Shown here: in pieces, positions 23,438-35,306 of the stretch | How the letters are laid out: every line of letters starts with the position of its first letter | Numbering within the stretch: position 1 is the first letter of the stretch | Assembly: GCA_027946555.1 (NCBI GenBank) | Contig: JAPEVC010000085.1 | Coordinates: 1 to 64,000, forward strand | DNA from: Gnomoniopsis sp. IMI 355080 | Taxonomy: Eukaryota; Ascomycota; Sordariomycetes; Diaporthales; Gnomoniaceae | DNA: 64,000 bases | Reading direction: 5' to 3' | Program-made: the position numbers and the translations under genes | The notes under the pieces: generated by a model | Databases searched by the model: none | The model's input: only the letters and a program-made list of their open reading frames with translations | What the model was told of the DNA's origin: nothing

Positions 23438-23928
23438 CTCGCGGTTGGTGTGGGTTCCGATCACAGTCCTGAGATGGTGGTAGTTGGAGGTGACGTCGAT
23501 TCAGGTGGATTGTTGGAGGGTGGGAATGTTGAGTCGAGAGACTCGCCTCGACGAGTCCTGTTTCTGTGGTTCGGGCGTTTAGTAAGTGGGATTGGATAAT
23601 GGGGACGATAGACTTGGGAAGAAGACACAAAAAGAGTGGAATGAGCAAGTACTTGTTACTGACACAAGGTAGTGGGGCGGTCGAAGCAAGGGAGGAGATG
23701 CTGTCCCGTGAACTCGGACGCAGACCGTGCTTTCGGGACTGTGGCGTGGTCCTCACTGGATTCTAGGCGATGCCGCCCGGCTTGGATGTCTCAAAAGCGG
23801 GTTGGGGCGGTCTGCTTCGGATGACGAAAGCTGTGATGTTGCGTGTGAGCAAGTGTTTGTTGTGAGCAGAAGACGAAGTCGAGGTGAGCAATTAGTGTGG
23901 GCTGTTTGGGACAGACGTGGTGGAGGAG

Positions 23929-23943
23929 GAGGAGGAGGAGGAG
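23929..23943. repeat. (GGA)n trinucleotide microsatellite
   Basis: About five perfect GGA/GAG units lie some 490 bp upstream of the forkhead start. On the forkhead strand this is a pyrimidine (CTC) tract of the kind common in fungal leaders. Confidence 0.8.
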
Positions 23944-25187
23944 CGAAGATCTGATGGTGAGAGTGGGAACGAGACGGAAAGGGAACCCAAAAGGTACATG
24001 AGTTTGAAGTGGGAGGGCAACATCCGGGGGGTACAGCAGGTACTTGAGCGGGCAGTAGCGAGAACCGCCCCTGCTATCAGCCAGGATAGGGTTGGCACAA
24101 ACCCTGTAAGTCCTCTCCCTGCCTTGCAGAAGGAAAACCTTGTTGAAATAGGAAAGAGAGCAAACAGAGTCCAGGGCAATCCAGGACAGTGCAAACGTAT
24201 CCATCCACCGTTAGTAGACGAAAGATTCGGCGAAGATGATGGTTCGAACCTCAATAAACAAAGGGGAAAGAAAACAAAAGAGAGGCATCTGATGGGCTAA
24301 TACAGATTCAAATCGTCGATCGAGACTTGTCATGACGATGAGGGCGGCACGTACTTACCCCAGATGACCCGCTATAACATTCCAGTACTTTGTTCACACA
24401 AAATGATGAACACCTAGGTACCTAGATAGGTAGCCTTCCTTCTTGGTAGCGTCCAAGCGAAACGACACGAAGCTGTGCGATGGGAAGACAGTTGACGTTG
24501 AACAGCAGCAGGTTGCAGTAATGTGACGAAAGCAAGGGAAGAGAGAAAGAGGGGCGCAATTCCCAAAAAGAAAGAGAAAGCAGAGCTGACGGCTGAAATG
24601 GGCTGCATAGGTACGGAGTACTCGCAGTATAAACCACAACAGAGAAGAGGTTCGCAATGCTGATGATGGAAGGAGCTCATCCTGGTAAATCTGGGAAACT
24701 ACAGGGAAAGAGCATCAGCAAGGATAGCATAGGGCTGCTTGTGATAGGCCCGAAGTGGATCGCGCTAGAAGTGCTGGCATCCATTGATTGGCAAGAGCCT
24801 GACCCACTCTGCGACACGGCCTGCAGGAAGCAGGGATTACGACACTTTCCCTCACTTCCAAACACACATTTCCTCTCTCTCTCGACAGAGATGGCCTGAT
24901 AAAGACTAGCAAGACGATTTTGAGCTTCATTCGGCGTCTGCGAGAAGATGATCCTCGAACGCATGAATTTAATCATATTGGTGAAAAGTTAGGCACTCTT
25001 CTTTTGTTTGAAAACAAATGTTGCGCCGGCAACCGGCGGATGAACCGTACCGCATCGCGGTCTGGAAAGTGTGCAGCCGACAGGGAGGCAAAGTCAGACA
25101 TGATCCCTTTTCGTTCCTTCTTTGATTCTTCTTCTTCCGTCTCTTGTGCTTGCTTGTATTACCTACCAATGACCAAACTGGGCGTTG

Positions 25188-25202
25188 AAAAAAAAAAAAA
25201 AA
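25188..25202. repeat. Homopolymer A tract
   Basis: Fifteen consecutive A residues occur in non-coding DNA. This may be a simple slippage tract; no flanking target duplication or retroposon body was seen. Confidence 0.8.
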
Positions 25203-27640
25203 GGAGGAAAAATTAGCCTTGTCCCCTGCCAGATGGTTTCTTCAAAGGCCATGGATAAAGTGCCTGCATACCTAGGTAGGTACTTGTTTCCTGGCAATGA
25301 TAACTGACTCTAGAATGTAACCATCATCTCTTTTCTCCGCCGCCTTGGTAGTGCTGCGCGCCCTCCCCTTACCCACAACCTAAAGTACTTCACCTATTTA
25401 GCGGTCGTTTTGGATGGAGTTCTCCATTGTCTACCTAGGTACCAAAAATGCAGCGTTTCTTTCTCTAGCTCGACTAAGCTGAACGCAACTGTTCTCTTGT
25501 TATTCAGTGCGTCAGTTCACCACTAAAGTTCTCCCCAACAGGCCCACCTATCCTCTTCTTCCCCCGGACTTTTCGATCCGCACGGCGCACCATTACGCCT
25601 CAGCTCCCACGGTGTCAGTCTGTCCCCTAGAAGTCAGTCCAATCTTATCAAATGGGCACAGTTCCCCACCTATCAAGCTAGTATAGTCTCGGTGTTCGAG
25701 ATGCATGTCAACTGATCGCACGCCAAACCCTTCATGTCAAGGGCCACCCCCGCTACGTTCCGTACTGTTTTTGAATGGGAACTCATAGAACGCCAGAACG
25801 CCTACTGGTTATAGCGACTGACTAGGGCCTCTATAGCGATCGAGATCGTTCCAGGATTTGCGTAACGGTTTCCAAAATCCCATGCTGGTCACATCCGGGT
25901 TTTCGAAATCAGAGATACGAAAAGCCGTCAATGGCATAATTCGATTGTCACTAAGGTGCGCCATTCGAAATGGCTCCGTAGACTTCGGCCTCCACGGCAA
26001 ACTTTGGTCACTCTCTCTCCTTCTCTGTCGTCGCTTCCAAGTGAGACTTCAGGTGATCCCTCTCCCATAGAACCTCCCGGCTAGACACAGTACTAATGTA
26101 AGAATCAGCAATACGGTGTCATTGCACCGGCACAACGTCCGACCGCACTAGGTTGGTCCTGGAAAATGCACGATCCAAAAGTGACGGGCTAGGGCCAGGG
26201 CTTTACAGCGCATGCATGAAGAACGATCCACAGTTTTGTCATGAAAGAGAAAAAGAGTCATCGTTTCCAACCCACTTTTCCTTCCTCCATTTTGGGCATG
26301 ACACCTTGTCAAGGATCTCGGAAGAATCCACTCTTGGTGAGTTGTGTAACTATCCCTGTTCAACACGCGTTGCGGCATCAAGGGAAAAAAAGATATGGCC
26401 CCGGGGGGCTCCGTCACATCGCGCGGTGCCAAAAAAGACCGCGACCAAACACGTCAATCTTCTTCCAACATATGAACACGAGGTTGCGAAACCCCTCCCT
26501 TCGAAACAGTCCGGTCGTTCCCAAGACCAAGGAAGTCAGTGCGCATGCACGTTCTGATATCAGCCTATCGACATCGGATCCTGACACCTGCCAGAGATAA
26601 AGTTGCTGCACGCTCTTTACCTGGCCTTGCACACCGGTTGTTTGCATTTGCTTTGTCCAAAGTCAATAATTCTTTGCTCTCGCTTGTGAAGGTGGGACTG
26701 AGCGTTCAAGTAAGGGTCACCTCGGGATTGATGCAAGGGAATTTGCTTGTCCGTGCTCGGTCGTTAGTATGACTTTCCACCGTCAGTGTCGTCCGCTACT
26801 AGATATCGTGAGGTGTGATTCCGCATGCAATCGCGGAACAGACCGTAAAGGGAAGGCAAAGAAAGAAAAAGAAAAAAAAGAAGGAGACAGCATCTGCATT
26901 AAATCACCAAGAGAGGTACCCCTCCAAATATGCTCTTGTTCCTTCGCTGGCATCCCAGAGTGAAGCCTGCATCGCAATGTTATTCCCAATGTTTACCGCT
27001 GTGACGCGTCCCCTCATCACTGGCTTCCGCCAACTTACAGCGCCCTCACAGGGTCTTGACTTAATAGAGATCAGATGGCAGACTGCCTGATATGCATAAA
27101 ATCAAACGTACATTTCGATTAAGCTATTGACAGAGTATATCACGCTGCGGGTCGGGGTACAGCGCTGTGGTCGATGTGACTGCGAGGTTGGCTCGACGCG
27201 TGCAGAAGACGCGACGCGTGTGCGGGCGCTAGTGATCTGAGAAAGGGATATCCTTGGTAACATTTTCGGCCAATGGGATAATGTTGCCCTAACCCTCGTG
27301 ACTATCCGAAACCAGGTGCTATATACAGTGCAGACTAAGTTGCTTGTAAGGTGTACTGGTGTCATTGTAGCTGCGAAAACTTATAAGACGTCTAGAAATC
27401 CATTGCTTGAGTAGGAATAGCGCATATTGAATACTCTACTTTGGTCCTGGGATGGCTGTGTAGTTAGCGAGGCCATGTTGCGCTTGTACGCTACCTAGGT
27501 ATTATCCTGTCGCAAGCCCATCTACAAGTGATGTACCTATCTTGGGCAAGTACCAATGGAACTCTGCGTTGTTCAAGAACACGAATGCACAAGGTGTGCC
27601 TTATAGAGGGTCTAGAAAGTACAAACAACGATGATTCCAA

Positions 27641-28490
27641 TCATGGCTTTGTTTCAGGCATCTTCCACCATACATTCCCCCCTTCCAGATCGGCCATGGG
27701 GTTTCCCTCTCCCATACCACCACGTCCGTCTTGTATATTGAAGCCGCATTTCTGGTAAAACGCATCTTTTCCAGAAGCAGACATCACAGACGCGCAGACG
27801 TGCTCTCGTTCCGCCTGGTCCAGGCCCCATTGCACAAGTTTGTTGCCGATGCCTTTGCCTTGATAGTCGGGATGAACGCCCAGAACTTCCAAGTACCATG
27901 ACTCCTTGCGGTCACCAGACCACAAGTGTTGGTAAAATGGCGAAACTCGTTCAAAGAGATCAACCTTGTTAGGATCGCCGGCCCGGTTGGGCCAGATACG
28001 TGCATGTACCCTCATGGTCACTGCTGACAGCGGTTTGAGAAGATTCCCTAGGTGCGACGGATCTGTCAGATTTTGAACCAGTACAACTGACCCTATACAT
28101 AGTCTGCCCCATTACATTCGGCCGTGATCTGTTTACAAGCATCGTAAAAGGAATGATGGAGACGGAGGAGTAGTTCAACTGACGAGGATCGAACCACCAC
28201 AAGTCCATGCTCTTCCCACCTTTTCCCTTGCGATGCCACTGCGCACAGCCAACGATGACCTCTTCCCCTTTTGAATTCGTATCAAACGCCACGAGCCATT
28301 TCCATCGGTAATCCCAAAATGCTACTCGGACCCGCTGCAAAAACCACAAGTCCAAATCGTCAGGGTATGTGTGTCGGTGAGGATGCATGACGTCTCCCCA
28401 AACAGTGTCGTCCCGAAATGACAGAGCCAACATGTGAGAAATCTCAGCTAGATCGCCATAACATGCGTCACGGTACTTGACGGACCCCAT
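27641..28490 (-). CDS. GNAT-family N-acetyltransferase
   Basis: Two exons, 28490-28184 and 28047-27641, encode 237 residues. The 136-bp intron has a GTCAGT donor and a CCTAG acceptor and restores the contiguous motif WFDPRNLLKPL. The N-terminus reads as a GNAT beta1-alpha1 (DLAEISHMLALSFRDD). The acetyl-CoA binding motif A is clear: GVHPDYQGKGIGNKLVQWG. It is followed by YQKCGFNIQDG, the alpha4/beta6 end of the fold. WPNRAGDP just before the core is typical of a filamentous-fungal GNAT group with unknown acceptors. The protein has no signal peptide and is probably cytosolic. The acceptor (small molecule or protein) cannot be told from sequence. The gene stands alone, with no obvious pathway partner nearby. 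Confidence 0.88.
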
Positions 28491-29690
28491 CTTCTGCTCG
28501 TCACATCAGGGAAGGTTGGCAGGATGTATTGGCGGGGAAAGAGATATCGACCTGCGATGGTTGCGAAGAGACACAGCAAAGTGATATCGGCTGTCTATCG
28601 ATCCTTGCGCTAACGTGTATGGCCAATCAAATACTGAGCTGCCACTAATGCCCTTATTCTGGTGTGCTGTAGTCCCAAACCAAAGAAACGACTGCAGGTG
28701 TGCGGAGACAATCCTGAACTCTCCGCATGGGAATTTCATAACGTGCCCAACACCCGGGCGAGGCAGCGAACTATTAGCCCACATTCCTTATCACTTGATT
28801 GCTGGTCGCACAAAGCGTATATGCACAACCCACATGCATCTATGATAAGCAACCAGGCGTGACAGGTATACGGTGACATAGGGCAAGAGACATCAGAGGC
28901 TAAATCTAGAATTTGTTCGAAAGCGTCAAGGTCCATCTGGTAATTCATTCAACTACAATACTGCAGTCCTTCATTCAGTAGCGTGTGGCGAAGACAGATA
29001 GATCTTGCCACATCTCAATTGTAGACTGCATGAAAAGTGGAGGGGAATATACAACCAAAGGTAAATTCGAATCGCATCCGTCTATCAATGATGAAAGTTC
29101 ATGTTTGAGGAGACGAAGGGTAGCAACCGTAATTGTTGAGACATGCGAAAACAAGGCAAACCTGGGAGCTCAAAGCACATCAGCCTCTGTCTTGTGAATA
29201 GAAATGTCATTATCGGAAGAACATGGGTGTGATAAGTTGAAACAAGCCGATACTTAGGTAGGTATTTGGTGGGCATGCTCTATCCACAACTCTAGCGAGA
29301 TTCCAGTCTGGATCAATGAAATCAAGGGAGCCGTTAATCAGAGAGTCTTTGGAAACGAGCACATTACTTTCAACAAGAAGGATATTAAAATAAACGTTGC
29401 CAAAACGAAAAATGATGCGTGGCTCGTTCCAGTGGTCTAGGTAGCCAGGTCACACAGGAAAATTAGTTACGAGACCGTGAATTTTTACCACCTAAGCCAT
29501 CTTATCCCCTGATCTCTATCTTCTCTCATGTATACATGGTTTATTTAAGGGTGACTTGAGAGTAAGAAGGGGTAAAATACTGTAAAAACCTTAGTCCATT
29601 TTTCTGGTTCAGGCGCGGATCCCCTAAGTGACCATCGGAAATCACATCCTGAGGTCTAGCTAGCTAAGATTCCCAAGTCGTAAGCGTCTT
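28491..29690. other. Intergenic between GNAT and reductase genes
   Basis: No coding region is supported. The stretch should hold the GNAT promoter and the 3' end of the reductase transcript. Confidence 0.45.
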
Positions 29691-30759
29691 CTACCAAAGA
29701 CTATCGAGCCCGGTGCCCATTACGGCAAATCTATCCTGATGATATGTCAGTTGTCTCCTGCTGTGAATGCCACTCTCGTACAGTAGCACACTCACCATGA
29801 CCCAGGAGGGGAGAAACCATGCCAGAAATCCCATAGTGGAGGAGATATTCCCTCGGTAAATTTTCCCACTTGCGCCATCAAGAAGGTCTTTGACAAGACG
29901 TTTGGCAAAAACATGGGGATCATCCATCCGCACATTGATATCCTTTCCAGTCGCCCGATCCGATATCTTCTCGGCCACGGGCGTATAGAGTGAACCCGGT
30001 GGTAGCTGATGTTGGGGAGAATTCTGATGTATGTTTGTCTTTACTCCGCCGACGATTACTGTAGCAACTCTGACTCCGAATGGTGCCAGTTCGCGCCGGA
30101 GGCCTTCGCTTAAAACCTCACCTGCGGCTTTGGAACTTGCGTAGGTCACTGGGAAAAGGGATATTAGCAATCGTATTGATTGCTATATCTTGTGCTTGAG
30201 CATTGTTCCGCGTGACGCGGTCGTGACACTGTCAATGACTGCGAAGATTTCGCTGGAGCAGATCATCACATACACTGGCGCGCAATGAAGGCGGAGGGGA
30301 CTCACCAAGATATGGGATATACAAGGACGCTCCAATGGATGACAAGTTCGCAATAGTACCCTTTGCCTTGATCACAAGTGGTGCAAACGTCTTGATCACA
30401 GCCAACATACCCCAAAAGTTCACCTCATACATCTGCCGTGCCACGTTCATATCCAGATCCAGCACTGGCATGACAACCTGCCCCCCGGCATTATTGACCA
30501 AATAATCCAACGTTTCACCTGCTCCGATATCAGCGTTGATGACTGCCTTGGCAGCTGAATCGATCGAGGCTTGGGAAGTCACATCCATAGCGAGCAGCGT
30601 TATGTTAGGGATGGTCTCTAGTGATGCCATTTTCGAAGGTGTCCTTGCGGTAGCGAACACGTGAACGCCACGGCGGCTGAATTCGAGCGCGAGGGCATGC
30701 CCAATGCCGCCTTCGCTGCAGCCGGTGATGAGGGCTGTCTTTTGTTTGTTGGGTGCCAT
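29691..30759 (-). CDS. Short-chain dehydrogenase/reductase, AYR1-like
   Basis: I predict three exons, 30759-30306, 30148-29796 and 29735-29691, giving 283 residues. The Rossmann cofactor motif is TGCSEGGIGHAL at residues 12-23, NNAG is present, and the catalytic motif is YASSK just after the first intron. The Ser of the triad is in NLSSIG. The SEGGIG form of the glycine motif is typical of the AYR1 group, which reduces 1-acyl-dihydroxyacetone phosphate with NADPH in lipid synthesis. A hydrophobic FLAWFLPSWVM near the C-terminus could bind membrane. The last intron (29736-29795) is 60 bp with GTGAGT..CAG borders and no stop, so its retention would only insert 20 residues; removing it gives the usual ending. 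Substrate assignment is by family resemblance only. Confidence 0.87.
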
Positions 30760-30857
30760 GGGACCTTGTATGATAAGATGAGGTTACGCTGATGCTCGAT
30801 AGGTAGCGGTCGGCTTCTCTTGACCGAAATGTAATTGATCATGGACATCAGCTTCTC

Positions 30858-30864
30858 TTATATA
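30858..30864 (-). promoter_or_regulatory. TATA box of the reductase gene
   Basis: TATATAA on the minus strand lies about 100 bp upstream of the reductase ATG, a normal distance for a fungal TATA element. Confidence 0.5.
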
Positions 30865-33417
30865 GCGGAACGGCAGCCATAATACCAGCAGGAGTACGAA
30901 TTAACTGGTCACTCTTCCAGTCTAATTTCTTCAATCCAAGGGAAAACAGAGGAATGCTGATGGTGGCTGATGGGATAGTGTGGCTGACATCAGCCATCTA
31001 GATACACCGGCACCTTGTGGCCATTGGACGATGCAACGCGGGACCATCGGCTTGAATAAGGTACTTGACGCTCAGTGAGATGACAGCTTTTGGTTTGCAA
31101 GGCCTGAGGGGCAAAGTCCCTCGCTCCTGACCAAGTGGGAATAATGTGCTATAGCCTGCGTCATTTAACACTTAACGCAAGCTCATCTGGAATGGAGGCT
31201 CCCAATACTCATTTACCCGTATTTGAAACCTTTTCAGTTGGTATTCGTCCTGTCCTGTGCACGCCATCGTGAGTTATTCGGGACTAACTTGCCGTAGACC
31301 TCTTCTTATATCGACAATCAGCATAGCATACCTTGAGTTTCAGAAACGCCACGGCTTGGAAATGTCACTTGTGGATGGCTTTGGCTGACGGTTGTCCAGA
31401 AGCCAGTGCGAGCGGATTCAAAGACGTTTACTGTAATGATATTTTAGAAGACAATACCTTGAGTTCTTACGCAGACAAATTTTCCAATCGCTCGCCATTG
31501 GTGTGTACTTTTGAGCATACCGTAGGGACATATGGGTACAAACCCAGTGCGTCATACAATCTTATTTCTATGGCGCTCAGCATTCGTGTGGCTCGTTAGC
31601 CATGTGTGCTTGTTCATACGCTCCAGAAAACAGACTCGAGCGATGTAATGAGCATTGGTAAGGACACAGATCTTCCAAAATGAAATGTATATTATGAGCC
31701 GTTCATCTTGTTCGTTCGTGGCTAGGTACATATTCCTTCCAGTGCAGTGGCTTCAAGCTTGAGAATCTTACATTTGTGAAAGCGAACAATCAACGAATTC
31801 ACTTCGTCTTGACATATTTCATAACTATGAAAGTTGCAAGTGATTAGACTTACCTCTGCGAGAGCGAGCGAATGGCTTGGATAACCTTACTCACCTGGGC
31901 AATCGGTGAATGGTGTCGTTGGCAATTGCCTCAGTACGGTTCTGTCTGCCTTGTTCTCCTGAAACTTGTCACGGCTTGTTCATTGACACTCCGATGAAAG
32001 TCACACTGAATCTCATAAATAACAAGCCATGAAATCAAGAGCAGATAAGTGACATGTTAAGTCGGCCAACCTCGCCACTCAGACTCAATTATTTCATCGC
32101 AAAATACCTGCACCGACCAAGTCGTTCACAGCTAACAACGCCACAGCCAAGAGGGAGGCACCCTTGTTGCGCTCTGCCCCTGTCATCCTGAAACTCGGGA
32201 TGGGACCGAAGTTCTGGGCATGGCTAGCATGCCGACGCTGACCCGTCCCAAACATAGTGCGCCAAGAACCGTCCGATCTCCTGAGCTGTGCATGGTTACG
32301 AAGTGTGGCAGCTGTGGTTGATTTGCTACCTACATAGTATTGTAATGAAGACGCATTGTGCCAGACGTGGTACGACTCCTCCCACACAGCCTGGGGGATC
32401 TGCTATCACGGCGATCATCACGAGACTAGATTTGCCGATTAAGCTTCCAAGCCTGGTAATGTTTGCATGGGAAATCTATTTATTGCAATTAGCATTGCGG
32501 GCAGATCCGTGGAACGCGAGTCTATCATATAGCCAATCTTCCTGCACGCCTACGCGTTTGTGGATCGCCAAGTGGTGTCGGCTTTGGCTTCGATATTGAT
32601 GGGTGATATTCGCGAAAAAGGCCTCGGTGCTTCTTTGACTTGGCCCGCGTTCGTGTTTTCGCTTGTATGCCTCTTTCAGCGCCTTGCCGCTAGGATACTG
32701 GACCGTTCCCCGTCCTGATACGTTCTAGGCGTGGCCCACAATACCCCCTAGTTATCCCGCTACAGAGAAGTGGCCGCATCGATAGGGGAAAACTCCACTG
32801 GGCGGATGTTCCCTGTCTTGGTCATCGCCTAACAGCCAAGGTCTTTGGTAAAACAGAGCCGCCTGCTACCTTTTCTTCCACCCGGGTCTGCTATGGACCT
32901 GATATAGTATGTACTTGCGACTCGATCTCAAGTTCCATCTGTGGTTTCGTCTCAACAGCGTTGCTGATCTTTTTTTACTTCTGTCGCCCGAACAACTGGC
33001 TTGTCATTCTTTTTGATTCTCCCCTTCTACGGGCCTTCTGTTTAGACTCTGCCTTGATCCTTTCGGCCTCCGGATTTGAACACCAGCGACTGGAAAGATT
33101 ACGGACTGTGTTCGGCGGGATCTTGGCTGGTAACGGATATTTCTTGGGTGAAAAAGTTTCCGACTGGATACGCCTTCGACAGTCCAACCTCGAATGAGGA
33201 CGAGATCCAGACTTTCAGGTTTCGAAGAACGTACCTAAGTATCTTGAACCGTGGTACTCCGTACTTGAGTCCTAGTCATTGGGATTTGGTCGAAGTCTTC
33301 GATACCGCTGCTGAGCAGCCATCCCCTTTGTTTTGCAGCGTCCGCGGGCCTGGCGACTCGATTCACACATAACCTCATGCATTCAGCAAAGTCATAGCAC
33401 TTCCGCCTCCTTTCCCG
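30865..33417. other. 2.5-kb intergenic region
   Basis: I find no gene that I can support. Frames at 31333-31599 (plus) and 32094-32387 (minus) have no consistent wobble bias. The region holds the upstream parts of the minus-strand reductase and the plus-strand aspartic protease. Confidence 0.4.
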
Positions 33418-35023
33418 ATGCCTTCTGAGGCATACCCTCTCTCCCTGCAGCTGTTGCTCTTGACAGTTGGCTTCTTCCAGGGTGCATTGGGATTTTGTGC
33501 TGAAGATGAATCGTGTATTCATTTCCCGGTGGTGCACTCCACCAACCAAAGGATATTTCCTAAGCGTGCAGTTGAAGTGCAACTTGCCAACCGCTCTGAT
33601 GTGGCCTATTACGCACAGTGTAAGATCTCATACTACCACCATACCTCAAAGATACGATCAAGCTGATGGATGCGAAGTGAATATTGGCACACCCGCCCAA
33701 CAGGTATTTGTCCAATTGGATACTGGCTCTTTCGAATTATGGGTGAACCCGACTTGCGGGAGCTTGAGTCTCTCGGACGCGACTTTCTGCGAGGCTACAG
33801 GATCCTTCAACACCTCTTTGTCGTCCACGGCCGTGAACACAAAAACCGCCAAAACACTTTCCTACGGCATCGGATCTGCCAACATTACCTATTTCAAAGA
33901 CTCGATAGCCTTGCCCGGCGCTGCTACGCCAATGACTGGCGTCCAGTTCGGTGTCTCTACGTCGTCCGTGGATGAGTTCTCCGGCATTCTGGGTATCGGG
34001 TACGGCGAGGGATTGACGACGACCTACCCCAATTTTGTGGACGAGCTCGCACTACAGAACCAAACCAGCGTGAAAGCCTTCAGCGTGGGACTCGGAAGCA
34101 AGTCCGAGCAAGAGGGTGCCATCGTTTTCGGCGGTGTCGATACATCCAAATTTGCCGGTAAGCTGGCGACGCTGCCCATTGTTCCAGCGGCCGACAGCCC
34201 CGATGGCGTTCCAAGATACTGGATCTCGATGAACAACATGAGCCTAACACCTCCCAATGGTGTGACCAAGACGTACGCAAACACCAGCATGGATGTGTTC
34301 TTGGACACTGGTGCCACACTCAGTCTGTTGCCAACAGCGCTCGTCACTGCCATTGCAACAGATTTTGGCTCTCCCGAGGCGGACTCGGATGGATATTATG
34401 AAGTCGACTGCAGCTTCAACGACATGAACGGCACAGTGAACTTTGCTTTCAACGGGGTGACGATCAAGGTGCCATACAGCGAGCTCATCCGCGAGTCGGG
34501 CAGCGGCGAGGATATGACCTGTGTCTTGGGTATAACAGCCAGCAGTACCTTCACGCTGTTGGGTGATACTTTTATGCGGGCCGCCTACGGTATGTTACGC
34601 ACCTCGTCCTCACAATGCCTTACTCATCGCTGATCATACCTCGCAGCCGTCTTCGATCTCGACAACAACGCGATCCACATGCAGCAGTACAACAACTGCG
34701 GCTCAACTCCGGCCGCCGTTACCGATGCCTCCAAATTCACTAGCCTTGAAGGCAAATGTACCGCGACCGACGACTCTGTTGGAAAGGTCATGATGGGCTC
34801 TTCGGGCCAAGTGACCTCTACTCTTACGACTGCTTCTTCTACGGCTACCGCTACCAATTCTGCGGGGGCTGCTGCCAGTAGCACGCCTGCTGCGGCTGCG
34901 GGTGCTGGAAGTACCTCAAGTTCAGATTCAGGGTCGACCTCGGCGGCCACGTTGACTGTGGTGCGGCGGAGTTCACCTATGGCGCTTGTTGTAGCTATGG
35001 TGGTCCTGTTTCTTTCAATATGA
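33418..35023 (+). CDS. GPI-anchored aspartic protease, second copy
   Basis: Three exons, 33418-33619, 33678-34589 and 34647-35023, encode 496 residues with matching phases. The first junction gives YYAQLNIGTPAQQ and the second RAAYAVFDLDNN, both textbook A1 aspartic-protease segments. A signal peptide covers about residues 1-25 (LLLLTVGFFQGALG), followed by a short propeptide with KR near 49. The catalytic aspartates are D82 in LDTGSFELW and D277 in LDTGATLSLLP. FTLLGDTFMRAAY marks the domain's end. A Ser/Thr/Ala-rich stalk and the hydrophobic tail MALVVAMVVLFLSI predict a GPI anchor. It is related to the single-exon protease at 9927-11366 but clearly diverged and interrupted by introns, so it is not a recent duplicate. 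The site of action is the cell surface or wall. Confidence 0.93.
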
Positions 35024-35306
35024 GGATCTACTCGCGGGATGTGCAAGCATGTTAAGGAGGCTGCATTTCGGAATGAGGCGTGTTGGCCACCAGTCCTGGG
35101 CATTAAAGAGCATTTTTGAAGAGCGTTTTCGTCACGACGTCGTGCAAACGAGCATATAAAGGTGCATAGCCGGTACAATTTGGGTTTAATTTTGGAACAC
35201 ATGGTGTGACGTGTTGAATAGAGATACATTTCGAACCTACAATCAATAAGTCAACTTGACTTTGACCTATCCTTGGATTGTCCACTGTCCACTGCACTAG
35301 GCCGAA

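Larger units (their letters stand above)
23438..27640. other. 4.2-kb region upstream of the forkhead gene
   Basis: I see no supported gene. The first kilobase is probably promoter and long 5' leader of the forkhead gene and contains a (GGA)n tract at about 23929-23943. Copies of TACCTAGGTA lie at 25269-25278, 25432-25441 and 27492-27501, with an ACCTAGGTACCTAGAT variant from 24412. A 15-base A run is at 25188-25202. Several 60-130 codon frames exist on both strands without coding bias. Confidence 0.4.

Noticed and set aside
23437..23464. Forkhead start nine codons upstream
   Set aside because: The upstream codon is GTG, so the first true ATG at 23437 was chosen.
24241..24262. GGTTCGAACC palindrome as a tRNA T loop
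   Set aside because: It is a simple palindrome without neighbouring stems.
32175..32240. Sequence resembling the 5S rRNA core (GAAACTCGGGAT)
   Set aside because: The match covers only a dozen bases; the rest of 5S rRNA, including the internal promoter boxes, is missing.
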